From the NCBI RefSeq assembly GCF_002014965.1, contig NZ_MUXT01000004.1, positions 1 through 64,000 on the forward strand: 64,000 bases of DNA, written 5' to 3'. The position numbers and the translations under genes are program-made. The notes below the pieces were generated by a model. It searched no databases and had not been told where the DNA came from. It was given only the letters and a program-made list of their open reading frames with translations. This document shows, in pieces, positions 54,112-63,514 of the stretch. The stretch's first letter is position 1. Every line of letters begins with the position of its first letter. The stretch is from Moraxella canis. Lineage in GTDB: Bacteria; Pseudomonadota; Gammaproteobacteria; Pseudomonadales; Moraxellaceae.

Positions 54112-55824
54112 ATGAACATGACTAATACAACCGATTTCACCATCTCAACTGATTCGCCTTGGTATCAAACCTATCAAGAACATAATCTAGATTTTAACTT
54201 CAGTTTGCCTGACAATGTCAATTCGCTCATGGATATTTTTGATGAGGCATTTGCGCGTTTTGGTGATCGAGTTGCGTTTACTTGTATGGATAAATCGCTG
54301 ACTTATCGCGAAATTGATAACTATAGCCGTCAAATGGCCGCGTATCTTCAGTCGCTCGGCTTGGTCAAAGGCGATAAAGTTGCGGTGATGATGCCAAATA
54401 TTTTGCAATATCCGATTGCGATGATTGCCATTGTGCGTGCAGGATTGACACTGGTGAATGTCAATCCTTTGTACACCTCGCATGAGCTTGAGCATCAGCT
54501 GAACGATTCAGAGGCTAAAGCACTATTTATTGTTGAGAATTTTGCGCATACATTTGAAAAAGTGGTGAATAAAGGTCAAGTGCGCCATGTAATCGTCGCA
54601 TCTTTGGGTGATATGCTTGGCTTAAAGGGATTTTTGGTGAATGCCGTCGTCCGTCACGTCAAAAAAATGGTGCCTGAGTGGAATATTCCTGGTCATGTTT
54701 CTTTTAAAGAGGCGCTCAATAAAGTCCCGGCAGGTAGCTATAATCGCCCTGAGTTGAGCTTGGATGACATTGCTGTATTGCAATACACGGGCGGCACGAC
54801 AGGTGTGGCAAAAGGCGCCATGTTGACACATCGTAACCTTGCTGCGAATGTTGAGCAGTGTATCCCATTTTTCAATAAAGTCTTCCCTGAGCAGGATCTA
54901 TCAAATCGATATGTCGCGGTTGCCTTGCCGCTTTATCACATTTTTTCGTTCACAGCGTGTGGTCTGTTGGGCATGAAAATGGGCTTTAGTATGCTGCTGA
55001 TCACCAACCCAAGAGATTTTCCAGCGCTATGTAAAGATTATGCCAAATATAAGCCTGCGTTCTTCCCAGCGGTTAATACCTTGTTTAATGGTTTGGTGCA
55101 TCATGAAGGATTTAAGCAGCTTGACCACAGCAATTTAAAATTGTCATTGGGCGGCGGGATGTCGGTATTATCTGACACTGCTAAGGCTTGGGAGCGCCTG
55201 ACGGGTAACTACATTATCGAAGGCTACGGCTTGTCTGAGACATCACCGGTACTGACCTTGAATCCGCCAGGCGGCTATACAGGTAAAATCGGTATCCCCA
55301 TGCCAGCAACCGACATCAAAATTTTGGATGATGATGGTAATGAAGTGGCAATGGGTGAGCCAGGTGAGATCTGTGCCAAAGGTCCTCAGGTGATGGTCGG
55401 CTATTGGAAGCGCCCTGATGAGACCCAAAAAGTCACCACTGAGGATGGTTATTTCCGCACGGGGGACATCGGCTTCATGGACGAAAAAGGTTTTGTGAAA
55501 ATTGTCGATCGCAAAAAAGACATGATTTTGGTGTCTGGCTTTAATGTCTATCCAAATGAGGTCGAAGATGTCATCACCGCCCATCCAAAAGTCATTGAGT
55601 GCGGTGTGATCGGCGTGCCTGATGATCACAGCGGTGAAGTGGTCAAGGTCTTTGTGGTTAAAAAGGATCCCTCACTGACCACAGAAGAAGTGCGCGCGTG
55701 GGCAAAAGAAAACCTGACAGGCTATAAGCGCCCTAAATACATAGAGTTCATCAGTGAATTACCCAAATCTAACGTCGGTAAGATTCTGCGTAAAGAGCTC
55801 AGAAAACTTGAAGAAAGCAAATAA
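54112..55824 (+). CDS. fadD: Long-chain fatty acid-CoA ligase (second copy)
   Basis: Paralogue (570 residues) of the adjacent ligase with the same motifs: YTGGTTGVAKGAMLTHRN, GYGLSETSPVLTLNPPG, RTGDIG and LPKSNVGKILRKELR. The two proteins align along their whole length with near-identical central blocks (e.g. HELEHQL, LFIVENFAHTFEKV), so they arose by tandem duplication. AAGGA precedes the ATG. Chain-length preference cannot be read from the sequence. Confidence 0.93.
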   Translation: MNMTNTTDFTISTDSPWYQTYQEHNLDFNFSLPDNVNSLMDIFDEAFARFGDRVAFTCMDKSLTYREIDNYSRQMAAYLQSLGLVKGDKVAVMMPNILQYPIAMIAIVRAGLTLVNVNPLYTSHELEHQLNDSEAKALFIVENFAHTFEKVVNKGQVRHVIVASLGDMLGLKGFLVNAVVRHVKKMVPEWNIPGHVSFKEALNKVPAGSYNRPELSLDDIAVLQYTGGTTGVAKGAMLTHRNLAANVEQCIPFFNKVFPEQDLSNRYVAVALPLYHIFSFTACGLLGMKMGFSMLLITNPRDFPALCKDYAKYKPAFFPAVNTLFNGLVHHEGFKQLDHSNLKLSLGGGMSVLSDTAKAWERLTGNYIIEGYGLSETSPVLTLNPPGGYTGKIGIPMPATDIKILDDDGNEVAMGEPGEICAKGPQVMVGYWKRPDETQKVTTEDGYFRTGDIGFMDEKGFVKIVDRKKDMILVSGFNVYPNEVEDVITAHPKVIECGVIGVPDDHSGEVVKVFVVKKDPSLTTEEVRAWAKENLTGYKRPKYIEFISELPKSNVGKILRKELRKLEESK

Positions 55825-55833
55825 TGCGTGACC

Positions 55834-55863
55834 AAAACCTGCCAAAGTTATGGCAGGTTTTTT
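55834..55863 (+). terminator. Terminator of second fadD
   Basis: Perfect 11-bp stem (55834-55844 with 55851-55861) ending in six T. Confidence 0.88.
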
Positions 55864-55954
55864 GGTTTTTGAAATTTAATTTGATGATACTTTGTAATAT
55901 CAAGCATATCTTGGTAAAATGACATCCAACAAAATTAAATCATTGAGAGCCGTC

Positions 55955-56671
55955 ATGCGCATCGATAATCGTCAAGAAAATCAACTTCGCCCCATCAGTT
56001 TTTCCCGTCAATACACCAAACACGCCGAAGGCTCGGTGCTTGTCTGCTTTGGAGAGACTAAGGTTTTATGTACTGCTAGTATCGAAGCTGGCGTGCCACG
56101 CTGGCTAAAAGGTCAAGGTAAGGGCTGGCTGACTGCTGAATATGGCATGTTGCCACGCGCCACAGGTACCCGTACGCAGCGCGAAGCGGCGCGAGGAAAG
56201 CAATCAGGGCGTACCCAAGAGATTCAACGTCTGATCGGGCGTTCATTGCGTGCCATGTTGGATCTGTCAAAGCTTGGCGAAAACACCATTTACATTGATT
56301 GCGATGTGATTCAGGCTGATGGCGGTACACGCACAGCCAGTATTAGTGGCGCAGCTGTGGCTTTGATTGATGCTTTAGAACATCTTCAGCGTGATAAGAA
56401 ACTCACCCAAGACCCGCTTTTGGGATTGGTGGCGGCAGTTTCTGTGGGCATCAAGGATGGTCAGGCGCTGCTTGATCTGAATTATGCCGAAGATTCAACT
56501 TGTGATACTGACCTGAATGTGGTGATGACGCAAGCAGGAGGGTTTATTGAGATTCAGGGCACCGCAGAAGAAAAGCCGTTCACTCGTGATGAAGCTGATG
56601 CGATGCTAGGATTGGCAGAGTCAGGCATCAAGCAAATCATCGAAGCACAGAAGCAAGCGCTGGGCTGGTAA
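55955..56671 (+). CDS. rph: Ribonuclease PH
   Basis: Phosphorolytic 3'-exoribonuclease (238 residues, same length as E. coli Rph) that trims tRNA 3' ends. Conserved segments are [36 protein letters not shown] core (here split by its usual loops), the phosphate site [16 protein letters not shown] and [13 protein letters not shown] 55955 with GAGAG upstream fits the family N-terminus (MRIDNRQ); 12 more in-frame codons upstream are unlikely to be used. Confidence 0.95.
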   Translation: MRIDNRQENQLRPISFSRQYTKHAEGSVLVCFGETKVLCTASIEAGVPRWLKGQGKGWLTAEYGMLPRATGTRTQREAARGKQSGRTQEIQRLIGRSLRAMLDLSKLGENTIYIDCDVIQADGGTRTASISGAAVALIDALEHLQRDKKLTQDPLLGLVAAVSVGIKDGQALLDLNYAEDSTCDTDLNVVMTQAGGFIEIQGTAEEKPFTRDEADAMLGLAESGIKQIIEAQKQALGW

Positions 56672-56672
56672 T

Positions 56673-57131
56673 ATGCTCACAGTTGACGGCGATGGCGTTA
56701 TCATCACATTAAATGGACAAGCAAAAGATCCGCTATTTTGGTGGTCAATTATCTTATTGGTATGCGGTTTGATTGTGGCGGTCATTTGCTTTACTGCCCC
56801 TGTATCGATTGCGATAGCCGCACTGTTTTTGTTTGCAGTGCAAATTTTCGCTTTTAATATTCAAAGACAAAAAGCAAAATCTCGCCATATGTTTTCACAA
56901 GGTCAGCTCAGATTGACACCCAAGCGCTTTGAAATCAATAATAAAGCCCTAACCTTATCGCCATCAGCTACAGTCACCGCTAAAGATGGCGAAATTACAG
57001 TCATCGACCGTGATATTGAGTATCGTTTTACGGGTTTTGGTGATGTTCGTGAAGTAAAAGTGGCTGAGCAGTTGCTACTGGGTAAGTCCGTCCAAGCCAA
57101 TCAAGTGACGATCAAATTGGCAGAAACATAG
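56673..57131 (+). CDS. Unrecognised membrane protein
   Basis: I do not recognise this 152-residue protein. It has two closely spaced hydrophobic helices (about residues 22-64), then a basic segment (FNIQRQKAKSRHM) and a C-terminal beta-rich part of about 80 residues. Topology is probably N-in, C-in. The ATG is one base after the rph stop, so it is very likely cotranslated with rph. It converges on the acidic protein gene with only 20 bp between stops. Confidence 0.6.
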   Translation: MLTVDGDGVIITLNGQAKDPLFWWSIILLVCGLIVAVICFTAPVSIAIAALFLFAVQIFAFNIQRQKAKSRHMFSQGQLRLTPKRFEINNKALTLSPSATVTAKDGEITVIDRDIEYRFTGFGDVREVKVAEQLLLGKSVQANQVTIKLAET

Positions 57132-57151
57132 TCACTTTCTTTATGATCAAG

Positions 57152-57823
57152 TCATTCAGATGGATTGTCACCAGTCTCTTGAGGGGTTTGTTTGGGCGCT
57201 GATATTTCAGTGCGTTCTGCAATCACCGCCGCCAATTTTTGCTCATTGAGTTTGCGAACTTGATTGATTGCAATTGAAATCTCTGCATCGATGAGATCTG
57301 CTTGCTGAGCTGCCTCAGTATTAATATATTCTTGATCGACGATTGGTGCAGCAGCAGGCACTTGTCGCGACGGCAAATGCAGCTCTGGGGGTGGAATTTG
57401 AGGTTGTGGGGCTTGATTATTAGCGCTTGATTGAGGTGTAGCCGATGATTGTTTGGGTTCGTTATCAGGTTCACTGTCAGCTTCTCTGGTTTGAACAGTG
57501 GGCTGTGATGGCTCTTCAGCGGACTCTTCTTTAGCTTCTGACTCATCAGCCTCTGTCAGTGCTTCTGACTCTAATAGCTCAGCTTCAGTTAAAGCTTGCA
57601 AAACTGCCTTTTCTTCCTCGGATAAAGGTGTAATACTCAAATCAGATACAGCTTCAGAGTCCTGGGCGGGCGGCGTGGGTTCATAATGAGAGGTTAAATA
57701 AATGACGCTGACAACCAATAACCCAGCCATTGCTATCACTGCAAGCAAGATAATTAAAAAAGAGTGCCGAAAGTTTGACTGATTGGCTTTTGGCTTAACA
57801 GGTGGCGACTTTGGGGTATTCAT
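57152..57823 (-). CDS. Unrecognised acidic single-pass membrane protein
   Basis: I do not recognise this 224-residue protein. A short basic N-terminus is followed by one membrane helix (about 22-44). A long Glu/Ser/Pro/Gln-rich periplasmic region without globular character follows, ending in a predicted helix (TEAAQQADLIDAEISIAINQ, then further Gln/Ala/Glu-rich sequence). The layout is like a tethered linker or a TonB-like spanner, but no family motif is visible. ATG 57821-57823 is chosen because the upstream in-frame stretch would add a second hydrophobic segment; the ribosome site is weak. It lies divergent from the type I secretion operon. Confidence 0.55.
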   Translation of the reverse strand: MNTPKSPPVKPKANQSNFRHSFLIILLAVIAMAGLLVVSVIYLTSHYEPTPPAQDSEAVSDLSITPLSEEEKAVLQALTEAELLESEALTEADESEAKEESAEEPSQPTVQTREADSEPDNEPKQSSATPQSSANNQAPQPQIPPPELHLPSRQVPAAAPIVDQEYINTEAAQQADLIDAEISIAINQVRKLNEQKLAAVIAERTEISAPKQTPQETGDNPSE

Positions 57824-58021
57824 GGATTGATAATAGACTAAAAAAAGAGTAAATGTAGTATAGCATATTAATGATTTAAGAAAGATAATGAGATCGGTTA
57901 GATTTATGTTATTAATAAGATAGCAAAAACGATCTAGTAACCATAATCCTGTCAATTGGATGGTAAATGAGGACGCTTATTAAATCAAGTAATAAAAATT
58001 TGATAGCTTTGATGAATAATT

Positions 58022-58030
58022 TGCTATAAT
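58022..58030 (+). promoter_or_regulatory. Extended -10 promoter of the secretion operon
   Basis: TGC-TATAAT (TATAAT 58025-58030) with a TTGATA at 58000-58005 (19-nt spacing), giving a leader of about 135 nt. Confidence 0.6.
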
Positions 58031-58170
58031 AATTAGCTGTGGTCTATCAGCAGGCATTGGCATATTTATTGACTATCTTTGTAATTATCAAAAGATTGCT
58101 AAGTTAATGCAGTTTTAACGATAGCCAAAGCACAAGCAGTTTTATTGCTGCCTGTTATGAGTATGAATAC

Positions 58171-59991
58171 ATGATTAATTCTTTACACAAACGCTCAATC
58201 CGTTTTTTACCAAAAAAATTGCCTTTGAACAAATTGGCGGTAGCGGTCGTTGGACTGTCTATGTTGCCTGCATTTGCTAATGTTAATCCATTGCAGGTGA
58301 ATCAGCTTATCAGCATGGCTGTACAGACACATCCTCTGGTGGGGGCAGCTGTCGCAGATCGGCAAGCCACCTTAGAGGGTGTAACCGCTGCCAAGCTCGG
58401 CTATCTGCCGACCCCAAGCTTGTCGTCTCAGTATGATAGCAATGATGGCAATATAACCAGTTTTGCTGTCAGTCAGCCTTTATGGACAGGGGGGAAGCTT
58501 ACCGCTGATGTCAATCGAGCTATCAATGACGATAGAGCAGCAAATGCAAAAATCCTTGAGCAGCAAAATGAAGTTGCAAAAAATACCATTGATGTATGGC
58601 AAAGTTATATTTATGCGTTGTCGCTACAAGAGCTTTATATTAATAATCTAAAACAGCTAGAAGAATTTGAGGCGATGATGCAGCGCCGAGTCTCTCAAGG
58701 CGTCTCTGCAAAAATTGAGTTAGACCTTGTCACCAATCGCATCTTACAAGATCAAAACTCACTACAAGGTGCCATCGAACAGCAGCGAATCGCTGAGGCG
58801 CGACTTGAGCAGATGATCGGGGTTTCTGTGGGTGCGCCGAGTGGCATGAATGTGGCAGAAATGGCAAAGCAAGCCAAAGAGCAGTCCCAAAATTATGGCG
58901 ATTTGGCATTTGCTCAGATTAGTGAAAATCATCCAAGTGTGATCCGCCAGCGTTTTGAGATTGACTCAGCGCGTTATGAAGTCAAGTCACAGCGTGCCAG
59001 TCAAATGCCCACGGTGTATGTACAATACAAAAACGATTATCATCATCGCAATAATCGCTTTGAAGATAATGTGACAGTTGGTGTGAGCTATAATCCTGGC
59101 GCAGGTTTTTCAAATATTGCCCTGGCGCGCGCTTCAGAGGCTCGTGTCCAAAGCTTGATTCAGTCTCAAGAAGCCGCCAGACGCACAGTGATGGAAAATA
59201 TCCAGACACAATATCAGCAATTCGTCAGTGCACGCGATCAAGAGCTGTCTTTAACAGCGGCAGTGGCAGGTGCACAGATTGTATTAAATTCATATCGCCG
59301 TCAGTTCATTGCGGGACGTAAAAGCTGGCTTGAGGTTCTAAATTCATTGCGTGATCAAGCACAATATGAGCAACAGCTACGCCAAGTCCAAGCACAAATG
59401 GTCGCCAATTTTTATAAACTGCAAGTGGATTTTGCTTTGATGCCATGGCAGCAAGAAGGGGTGAGATTCATTCAGCAGCCGGCGGGCGAGTTTCGTCCTT
59501 TTGTCTATGCCAAAGACGAGTTAGGCGAGTATCTGGCAGCCAGACAAGGATCTGAGCAGCCCACCAGTCTATCAACGATTGAATACCCTGCTTCTCTACC
59601 TTCGACGACAGAGCCTATGATTCGCGATGTATCTGATGTTACCGATGACTGGGAATATCATGATGGCAGCGATGGCTTGCTAGAAAATCCCACTCAAGAT
59701 GAGATAGAGTCGGTCTTACAAGATTTTGCACGAACAAACAGCGATCACTTGACCATAGCGCCACCAGTGATGGTTGGTAATATTACTATTGATTCTGATA
59801 TTAATCGCTTGATTGCTCAAGATTTGCTGAATCATGCATATGCATCGGATGAAGAGTTAGCTCATCTTTTGGCTGCTTCGCCCTTATTACATGATCATAT
59901 TAATGAATCGCTGATTTTGGATGCTTATTATCCAACATCTAATCAAAATATCGCAGCACAGCAGTACTATACCGCCTCTGTAAACGAATAA
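58171..59991 (+). CDS. TolC-family outer-membrane protein of type I secretion, C-terminally extended
   Basis: Outer-membrane channel component (606 residues). After a signal peptide (about 1-36), residues ~40-425 hold two outer-membrane efflux (OEP) repeats, with the LGYLPTPSLS entry, VSQPLWTGGKL strand and FIAGRKSWLEVLNSLRDQ repeat typical of LapE/AggA-type TolC homologues. Residues ~430-606 are extra: an acidic, Ser/Thr/Pro-containing region with no haem, repeat or enzyme motif. TolC and LapE homologues normally end near the second OEP repeat. It heads an operon with the ABC and membrane-fusion genes. The N-terminal start is uncertain, as the ribosome site is weak. Confidence 0.85.
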   Translation: MINSLHKRSIRFLPKKLPLNKLAVAVVGLSMLPAFANVNPLQVNQLISMAVQTHPLVGAAVADRQATLEGVTAAKLGYLPTPSLSSQYDSNDGNITSFAVSQPLWTGGKLTADVNRAINDDRAANAKILEQQNEVAKNTIDVWQSYIYALSLQELYINNLKQLEEFEAMMQRRVSQGVSAKIELDLVTNRILQDQNSLQGAIEQQRIAEARLEQMIGVSVGAPSGMNVAEMAKQAKEQSQNYGDLAFAQISENHPSVIRQRFEIDSARYEVKSQRASQMPTVYVQYKNDYHHRNNRFEDNVTVGVSYNPGAGFSNIALARASEARVQSLIQSQEAARRTVMENIQTQYQQFVSARDQELSLTAAVAGAQIVLNSYRRQFIAGRKSWLEVLNSLRDQAQYEQQLRQVQAQMVANFYKLQVDFALMPWQQEGVRFIQQPAGEFRPFVYAKDELGEYLAARQGSEQPTSLSTIEYPASLPSTTEPMIRDVSDVTDDWEYHDGSDGLLENPTQDEIESVLQDFARTNSDHLTIAPPVMVGNITIDSDINRLIAQDLLNHAYASDEELAHLLAASPLLHDHINESLILDAYYPTSNQNIAAQQYYTASVNE

Positions 59992-60037
59992 TTTAGTCTC
60001 AGTTAAAACTGATATCGCCGATCAAGGAAAATTAGTC

Positions 60038-62251
60038 ATGTCTTTGCCCACGCAAGATATTCAAGTCCACCAAAATATCAATCCTCAAGAGCTTGCGCAT
60101 GCTGTCAGCATCATATTAAAGGAGCAAGGCTACCCTGTTGATAAAAATCGCATGCAGTCAAGTCTGGCGTTGGCAACAAAGACAACGACGCCACGCGCAA
60201 GTCTTGAAACGATGCTACAGTCATTGGGCGTAAATGACGGCATACAGATCTTAGCAGCGCCAGATGCTGCTTTTATGCCGCTTTTGGGCTATCATAAAAC
60301 TTTGGGGTTTGGGCGTATTGTTCAATTAGAGCAAGATATTTGGGTGTTTGTTCAACAAGATCAAACACACCGCTGCCGTGCCGAAGATTTTGAATTGACA
60401 GCGAAAATTGACATTAAAGGTGTCGCACAGCAGCAACAAAAGATCACTTTTGCTAAGCTTTTGCGTGAAAATATCTTGGAGCATAAGTCAGTTGTTATTG
60501 AAGCGGTGATTGCTTCATTCATCATCAGCTTATTAGCGCTGGCAGTTTCGCTATTTTCGATGCAAGTTTATGACCGCGTTATCCCCACCAGAAGCGAATA
60601 CACTCTTATTATTTTGAGCTCGGGCGTGGCTTTGGTGATTTTCTTCGAAGCATTTATGAAGTTTGCGCGTTCGCGCGTGATGGATCGAATGGTGGTTGGG
60701 ATGGACCAAAATTTATCGCGTTCTGTGTTTGAGCGACTGCTCAAAGTACGCGTGGATCAGATGCCAAATTCGGTCGGTTCTTTGGCAGCGCAGTTAAGGG
60801 GCTATGAGCAAGTACGCAGCTTTTTTACTGCATCGACTTTGTTTACCTTGGTTGATTTGCCAATGAGCATCTTGTACCTTGCTATCATTGCTGTAATTGG
60901 CTCTCCGATTATTGCGCTTGTACCCTTGATTGCTGCTATTATTGGTTTATTGCTTGGTCTGCACAGTAAAAATAAAATCAATCAAATCGCCCAAGAAGGC
61001 GCTCAAGCTTCCTATCAAAAAACGGGTATCTTGGTTGAAGCTGTTGAAGGCATTGAGACCATCAAAGCAGGTTCGGGTAATTGGAAATTTTTATCCAAAT
61101 GGCTCAATGTCATGAATGTCACCACTCAAAACGACCTAAAAATGCGCCACGCTAATGACAATTTAAACTATATTGTGCAGATGCTACAGCAGGTGAGCTA
61201 TGTGGGGATTGTGATTACGGGTGCTTATATTGTCATGAATGGCGATATGACCATCGGTGGCTTGATTGCTTCGACCATTTTGGGCGGTCGTATTTTGTCG
61301 CCGATCATGAATGTGCCAAATATGCTTGTGCAATATTCCCATGCCAAAGCTGCTCAAATGAACATTGAAAATCTGTATAACCTTCAGCAAGATAACCAAG
61401 GCGTCAATTATCCTTTATCGCCTTCAAAAATTTATGGTAATTACCAGTGCAGCCAATTACAGTTTAATTATGTGGATAATGATCGCCCAGCGCTTCAGGT
61501 GCCTAATTTAACGATTCGTGCTGGCGAGCGCGTGGCTATCTTAGGGGCGATCGGTTCGGGTAAGTCAACTTTACTTAAGCTGCTTTCGGGGTTGTATGCG
61601 CCTACATCGGGGCATATTTTGCTAGATGGTTTGGATATGTCGCAAATTAGCCGAGAAAGCTTAAGCGATCAAGTGGGGTATCTGCAGCAGGATCACCGTC
61701 TGTTCCAGGGCACACTTCGAGATAACTTGCTGATCGGTATGCCGACGCCGAATGACGATGTATTGAGCCGAGCTTTGCATAGAACAGGTTTGATCAAGTT
61801 GGTTTCAGGGCATTCTAGCGGTTTGGATCTGATGATCAGTGAAGGCGGTAAGGGGCTGTCAGGAGGTCAAAAGCAGCTCGTGGCATTCACGCGCTTAGTG
61901 CTGACTCAGCCATCTGTATGGCTGCTGGATGAGCCGACCGCCTCCATGGATAATAACCAAGAGCATCAGTGTATCCAAGTGTTGGCTCAGGAGCTGCAAG
62001 ACCCACAAAAGACCTTGATTTTGTCAACTCACAAATCTGCGCTATTGGCATTGGTAGATCGTATTATTATCATGAATGATAGTAAGATTGTGATGGATGG
62101 TCCAAAGCAGGCAGTTTTGGATCAGCTGCGAAAAAATGAAGAAGCTGCTCGGGCTCAGCGCCAAACCAAAGTGGTACAAGCTCAAGCTGCTTCAAAGCCT
62201 GAGGCTCGCATCACAGATGGTCAAGCGCCTACGACGCCAGCTCAGTCATAA
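60038..62251 (+). CDS. Type I secretion ABC transporter (LapB/HlyB type)
   Basis: Inner-membrane transporter (737 residues) of a type I secretion system. Residues ~1-145 correspond to a C39-like domain, but the catalytic Cys-His pair is absent, so it would bind rather than cleave substrate, as in RTX and large-adhesin systems. Six membrane helices span ~155-440. The nucleotide-binding domain has Walker A GAIGSGKSTL, signature LSGGQKQL, Walker B VWLLDEPTASMD and an H-loop His in STHKSAL. A charged Gln/Ala-rich tail ends the protein. It is the second gene of the operon. Confidence 0.92.
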   Translation: MSLPTQDIQVHQNINPQELAHAVSIILKEQGYPVDKNRMQSSLALATKTTTPRASLETMLQSLGVNDGIQILAAPDAAFMPLLGYHKTLGFGRIVQLEQDIWVFVQQDQTHRCRAEDFELTAKIDIKGVAQQQQKITFAKLLRENILEHKSVVIEAVIASFIISLLALAVSLFSMQVYDRVIPTRSEYTLIILSSGVALVIFFEAFMKFARSRVMDRMVVGMDQNLSRSVFERLLKVRVDQMPNSVGSLAAQLRGYEQVRSFFTASTLFTLVDLPMSILYLAIIAVIGSPIIALVPLIAAIIGLLLGLHSKNKINQIAQEGAQASYQKTGILVEAVEGIETIKAGSGNWKFLSKWLNVMNVTTQNDLKMRHANDNLNYIVQMLQQVSYVGIVITGAYIVMNGDMTIGGLIASTILGGRILSPIMNVPNMLVQYSHAKAAQMNIENLYNLQQDNQGVNYPLSPSKIYGNYQCSQLQFNYVDNDRPALQVPNLTIRAGERVAILGAIGSGKSTLLKLLSGLYAPTSGHILLDGLDMSQISRESLSDQVGYLQQDHRLFQGTLRDNLLIGMPTPNDDVLSRALHRTGLIKLVSGHSSGLDLMISEGGKGLSGGQKQLVAFTRLVLTQPSVWLLDEPTASMDNNQEHQCIQVLAQELQDPQKTLILSTHKSALLALVDRIIIMNDSKIVMDGPKQAVLDQLRKNEEAARAQRQTKVVQAQAASKPEARITDGQAPTTPAQS

Positions 62252-62341
62252 TATAGTGTGATATGATCATCGATGATGATTGGTGTAGTATTAGCTTAGT
62301 ATTTTATAAAATAAATCCATTGTTTGTGGAAAATTTAAATA

Positions 62342-63514
62342 ATGTCAAATTCATATCGCTATCAGCCGCATAAACCCAATTCAAATAGGGCGCGAATTAT
62401 CATTTGGACGGCTTTAGTTACAGTGTTGGTTCTGCTAACTTGGGCATACTTTGCTAAGATTGACCAGGTGACACGCGCGACAGCCACAGTGATCGCAAGC
62501 TCACGAACCCAAGAAATCCAAGCGTCAGAAGGCGGGGTGTTGTCGTCAATCTTGGTAAAAGAAGGTGAGGATGTCACGCGAGGTCAGCTGCTTTTGGTGC
62601 TAGAAGAAGAGCGTGCTCAGGCTGCACTTGATAATTCAGCAACCAAAGTAGCGGCACTGCAAGCCAAAGTTGCACGACTAGAAGCTGAGATTTTAAATCG
62701 TCCATTGACATTTCCAGAGGGTGTTAATCGCTACCCTGAATATGTCCAAAACCAAACAGAGCTTTATAATCGTCGTCGCCAAGCCATTTCTCAAGAGATT
62801 GCTTCGCTTGAGCAGATGTTGTCTTTGGCAAGTCAAGAGCTATCATTAAATGAGCCTTTATTAGAATATGGCGACGTAAGCCAAGCTGATGTGATTCGCC
62901 TGCGCCGTCAAGTGGCAGATATTAAAGCCCAGATCACCAATAAGCGCAATAAATACTTTGAAGATGCGCAAGCAGAAATGACACGTGCTCAAGAAGAGCT
63001 GCAATCTGAGCAAGAGCAGCTGCGTGATCGCAGCCAAGTCCTTCAGGAAAAACGCTTATTTGCACCGACAGAAGGTAAAGTGAATAATATTCGTGTTACA
63101 ACCATCGGCGGTGTGGTCAGACCAGGTGAAGTGATTATGGAAATTTTACCGACAGACAGTGATTTGGTGGTAGAAGCTAAGGTTCGTCCTGCGGATATTG
63201 CTTATGTTAAAGAAGGTCAAACTGCCAGCGTCAAATTAGATGCGTACGACTACTCTATTTTTGGTGCTATGAATGGTGAGGTGGTTTATATCAGTCCAGA
63301 TACGCTTATGGAACAAAGCCCTCAAGGCGAGCAGCCTTATTACCGTGTGCAGATTCGCATCTCTGGAGCTGAATTTGATGGCAGAGCTGATGATATTGTG
63401 ATTCGCCCAGGTATGACAGCCAGTGTAGACATCAAGGCGATGGAGCGAAGCGTCCTATCTTACTTGACCAAGCCAATTACCAAAACATTATCAGAAGGTT
63501 TGGGCGAGCGTTGA
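62342..63514 (+). CDS. Type I secretion membrane fusion protein (HlyD/LapC type)
   Basis: Periplasmic adaptor (390 residues) linking the ABC transporter to the TolC-like channel. A single membrane helix (about 20-42) is followed by a lipoyl-like half ([25 protein letters not shown]), a long coiled coil (about 85-245), the returning beta domain ([32 protein letters not shown]) and a C-terminal domain ending near [18 protein letters not shown]. It is the third gene of the operon; its stop overlaps the next gene. Confidence 0.92.
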   Translation: MSNSYRYQPHKPNSNRARIIIWTALVTVLVLLTWAYFAKIDQVTRATATVIASSRTQEIQASEGGVLSSILVKEGEDVTRGQLLLVLEEERAQAALDNSATKVAALQAKVARLEAEILNRPLTFPEGVNRYPEYVQNQTELYNRRRQAISQEIASLEQMLSLASQELSLNEPLLEYGDVSQADVIRLRRQVADIKAQITNKRNKYFEDAQAEMTRAQEELQSEQEQLRDRSQVLQEKRLFAPTEGKVNNIRVTTIGGVVRPGEVIMEILPTDSDLVVEAKVRPADIAYVKEGQTASVKLDAYDYSIFGAMNGEVVYISPDTLMEQSPQGEQPYYRVQIRISGAEFDGRADDIVIRPGMTASVDIKAMERSVLSYLTKPITKTLSEGLGER

